Shown here piece by piece: positions 61,795-64,000 of a DNA stretch of 64,000 nt (the stretch's first letter is position 1; every line of letters starts with the position of its first letter). Source of the DNA: Microcebus murinus (taxonomy: Eukaryota; Chordata; Mammalia; Primates; Cheirogaleidae); contig NC_134129.1 of the NCBI RefSeq assembly GCF_040939455.1, positions 18,171,001 through 18,235,000 on the forward strand, given 5' to 3'. The translations under genes were made by a program, and so were the position numbers. The notes under the pieces were generated by a model. That model worked only from the letters and a program-made list of their open reading frames with translations, searched no databases and was not told where the DNA came from.

Positions 61795-62085
61795 TTAATG
61801 ACAATAGGTAATACTTATTGAGTACTTACTACTATGTTCCAAGTATTGCTCCAAATACTAGACATTTAAAAAAAAAACAAAACCTCGTTGAGTCCTTACA
61901 ACAACTCCGTGAGATAGGTATACTATAATAATCTCCATTTTATGATGAAGACATTGAAGGCAGAGGTTAGATGACTTAAACAGGTTGATTTGCCTGAATT
62001 TATGAAGCCAAATTATTGGCAGAAACTTACTCAGGCAGTTCGATTCCAGTCCCTGGTTGTAACCACTGTGCTATATGGCCTTGTC
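61795..62085 (+). repeat. MIR element, near full length
   Basis: Reads in MIR order: tacttattgagtacttacta, ccgtgagataggtatactat, ccattttatgatgaagacat and tgtaaccactgtgctatatg. Confidence 0.75.
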
Positions 62086-62331
62086 TCCACTTAAGAGCAC
62101 AGAGTGTATTCCCTTTAGTTCTGTTATTTATTTTCCACGCTGATCTGGCACTATTATTTTACATATAGTTTTATAAATAGTTTAGAATAAACAATAACGG
62201 ACTTGAGGTTGAGCTGTAGGCCTAGGTATGTCATTAATCTATATGATACAGATGAACTTAACTCTATCAAGCCTCAGTTCCCAAATATGTAAAATGAAGG
62301 GTTGGCTGAGTCTTATTAAAGATACTCCAGT

Positions 62332-62716
<385 letters not shown>

Positions 62717-62781
62717 GGTACTCCAGTATTTTATATGTTGTTTTTTTTTTTCAATTACAAAAATGTTGTCAGGAGTGTTTA

Positions 62782-63111
<330 letters not shown>

Positions 63112-63310
63112 TCATTGGTGTCCCAGGATGATGGCCCTACACCAGACACCACTGTGCAGAAAGCAGCAGCTCCCTGCATCCGTCCATTAATGAATCATAA
63201 AATAGAATGTGCAGCTAATGAAGAGTTGAAAACATTTTTTTTTAACATTTAACATTTTAAACTTTAAACAATTTTTTTTTTTTTTAAGTATGCAAAAAGA
63301 AAAGAAAACA

Positions 63311-63733
63311 GGCTGGGCGCGGTGGCTCACGCCTGTAATCCTAGCACTAGGGGAGGCCGAGGCGGGAGGATCGCTCTCAAGGTCAGGAGTTTTTTTTTGT
63401 TTTGTTTTTAAATAATTTTATTCTTTTCTTTTTTTTTTTTTTTTGGCCATCTCCTTTTGAAGATAAGGGTCAGGAGTTTGAGACCAGCCTGAGCAAGAGC
63501 GAGACCCCGTCTCGACTAAAAATAGAAAGAAATTAGTTGGCCAACTTAAAAATAGATAGAAAAAAATGAGCCGGGCGTGGTGGCGCATGCCTGTAGTCCC
63601 AGCTACTCGGGAGGCTGAGGCAGGAGGATCGCTTGAGGCCAGGAGTCTGAGGTTGCTGTGAGCTAGGCTGACGCCACGGCACTCACTCTAGCCTGGGCAA
63701 CAGAGTGAGACTCTGTCTCAAAAAAAAAAAAAA
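63311..63733 (+). repeat. Strepsirrhine Alu-type SINE with nested insertion
   Basis: Full dimer in plus orientation, interrupted at 63391-63467. The SINE sequence ggtcaggagt is present on both sides of the insert. Confidence 0.92.
63391..63467 (-). mobile_element. 77-bp retroposed fragment inside an Alu
   Basis: Read on the minus strand: a short unique piece (cttatcttcaaaaggagatg), a long A run, AATAAA-containing sequence and a second A-rich end. The target repeat ggtcaggagttt shows L1-type insertion. The source is unknown: a severely truncated LINE-1 or the 3' end of an mRNA. Confidence 0.65.
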
Positions 63734-64000
63734 GAAAAAGAAAGCAAATGGAAAGGCAGATTAAAATCCCATTGAAAGGCTACTGTCAAATGTCTCTCAT
63801 TTTGTTATACGGCCACATCTTTCTTTTTTCTTCTCAAAGCATCTTACTCTTCTCCCTCTTAAATCTGTCATAGTGATGCTGACTCCCACAGCAGCTACTA
63901 CCAGACTCAGAACCGGGACCAGTCTGAGGCGATCTACTTCATTCCGTGAATCTATAATACGCTCAAGTCACGAGGTCAATACTGCATTTTAAAATAACTG
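63734..64000. other. No recognised gene (GABRB1 intron)
   Basis: Intronic sequence upstream of the penultimate exon. No exon seen before the window ends. Confidence 0.4.

Overview
The window is primate nuclear DNA, most likely from a strepsirrhine (lemur/loris/galago lineage). About 30 dimeric 7SL-type SINEs are scattered through it. Nearly all carry the prosimian-style central segment reading 'ttagttggccaattaattt' and 'tttctttctatttttagtag', unlike ordinary human Alu. Short hAT-like and TA-flanked DNA-transposon copies also look fairly young. Species cannot be named from the sequence alone.

Three vertebrate genes frame the window, in the order of human 4p12 read in reverse. (1) A CpG island at about 880-1600 has a strong minus-strand splice donor at 1010/1009. 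By position it is the promoter and non-coding first exon of ATP10D; no coding sequence of that gene is visible. (2) COMMD8 lies complete on the plus strand, with five coding exons between 27100 and 40734 encoding 183 residues. It has a CpG-island promoter with two perfect GTCACGTGAC sites and a likely poly(A) signal at 41584. (3) The last two coding exons of GABRB1 lie on the minus strand at 63035-62791 and 55723-55379, giving the M2-M3 part, the cytoplasmic loop and M4. COMMD8 and GABRB1 are convergent.

The most notable accessory item is a young endogenous retrovirus at 8333-14192. It has paired 439-bp LTRs differing at about 11 sites, a perfect 5-bp target duplication, a tRNA-Lys1,2 primer site, a betaretrovirus-like matrix, a dUTPase remnant, a protease with G-patch, and reverse transcriptase and integrase pieces. 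Its env is of C-type gammaretroviral character. A two-fold symmetric RNA element resembling the type D constitutive transport element lies before the 3' LTR. Two internal deletions and several stops and frameshifts make it defective.

Other standout structures: a ~760-bp, 21/25-bp minisatellite 30 bp upstream of the GABRB1 last-exon acceptor, next to an unusually GC-rich version of that exon; two copies (22219-22947 and 57252-57828) of one TA-flanked non-autonomous DNA transposon, each with a 31-bp tandem array and an open acidic reading frame; and a SINE flanked by a 58-bp direct repeat. The rest is introns and intergenic DNA made of SINEs, MIR, L2, L1, MER5-like and LTR remnants.
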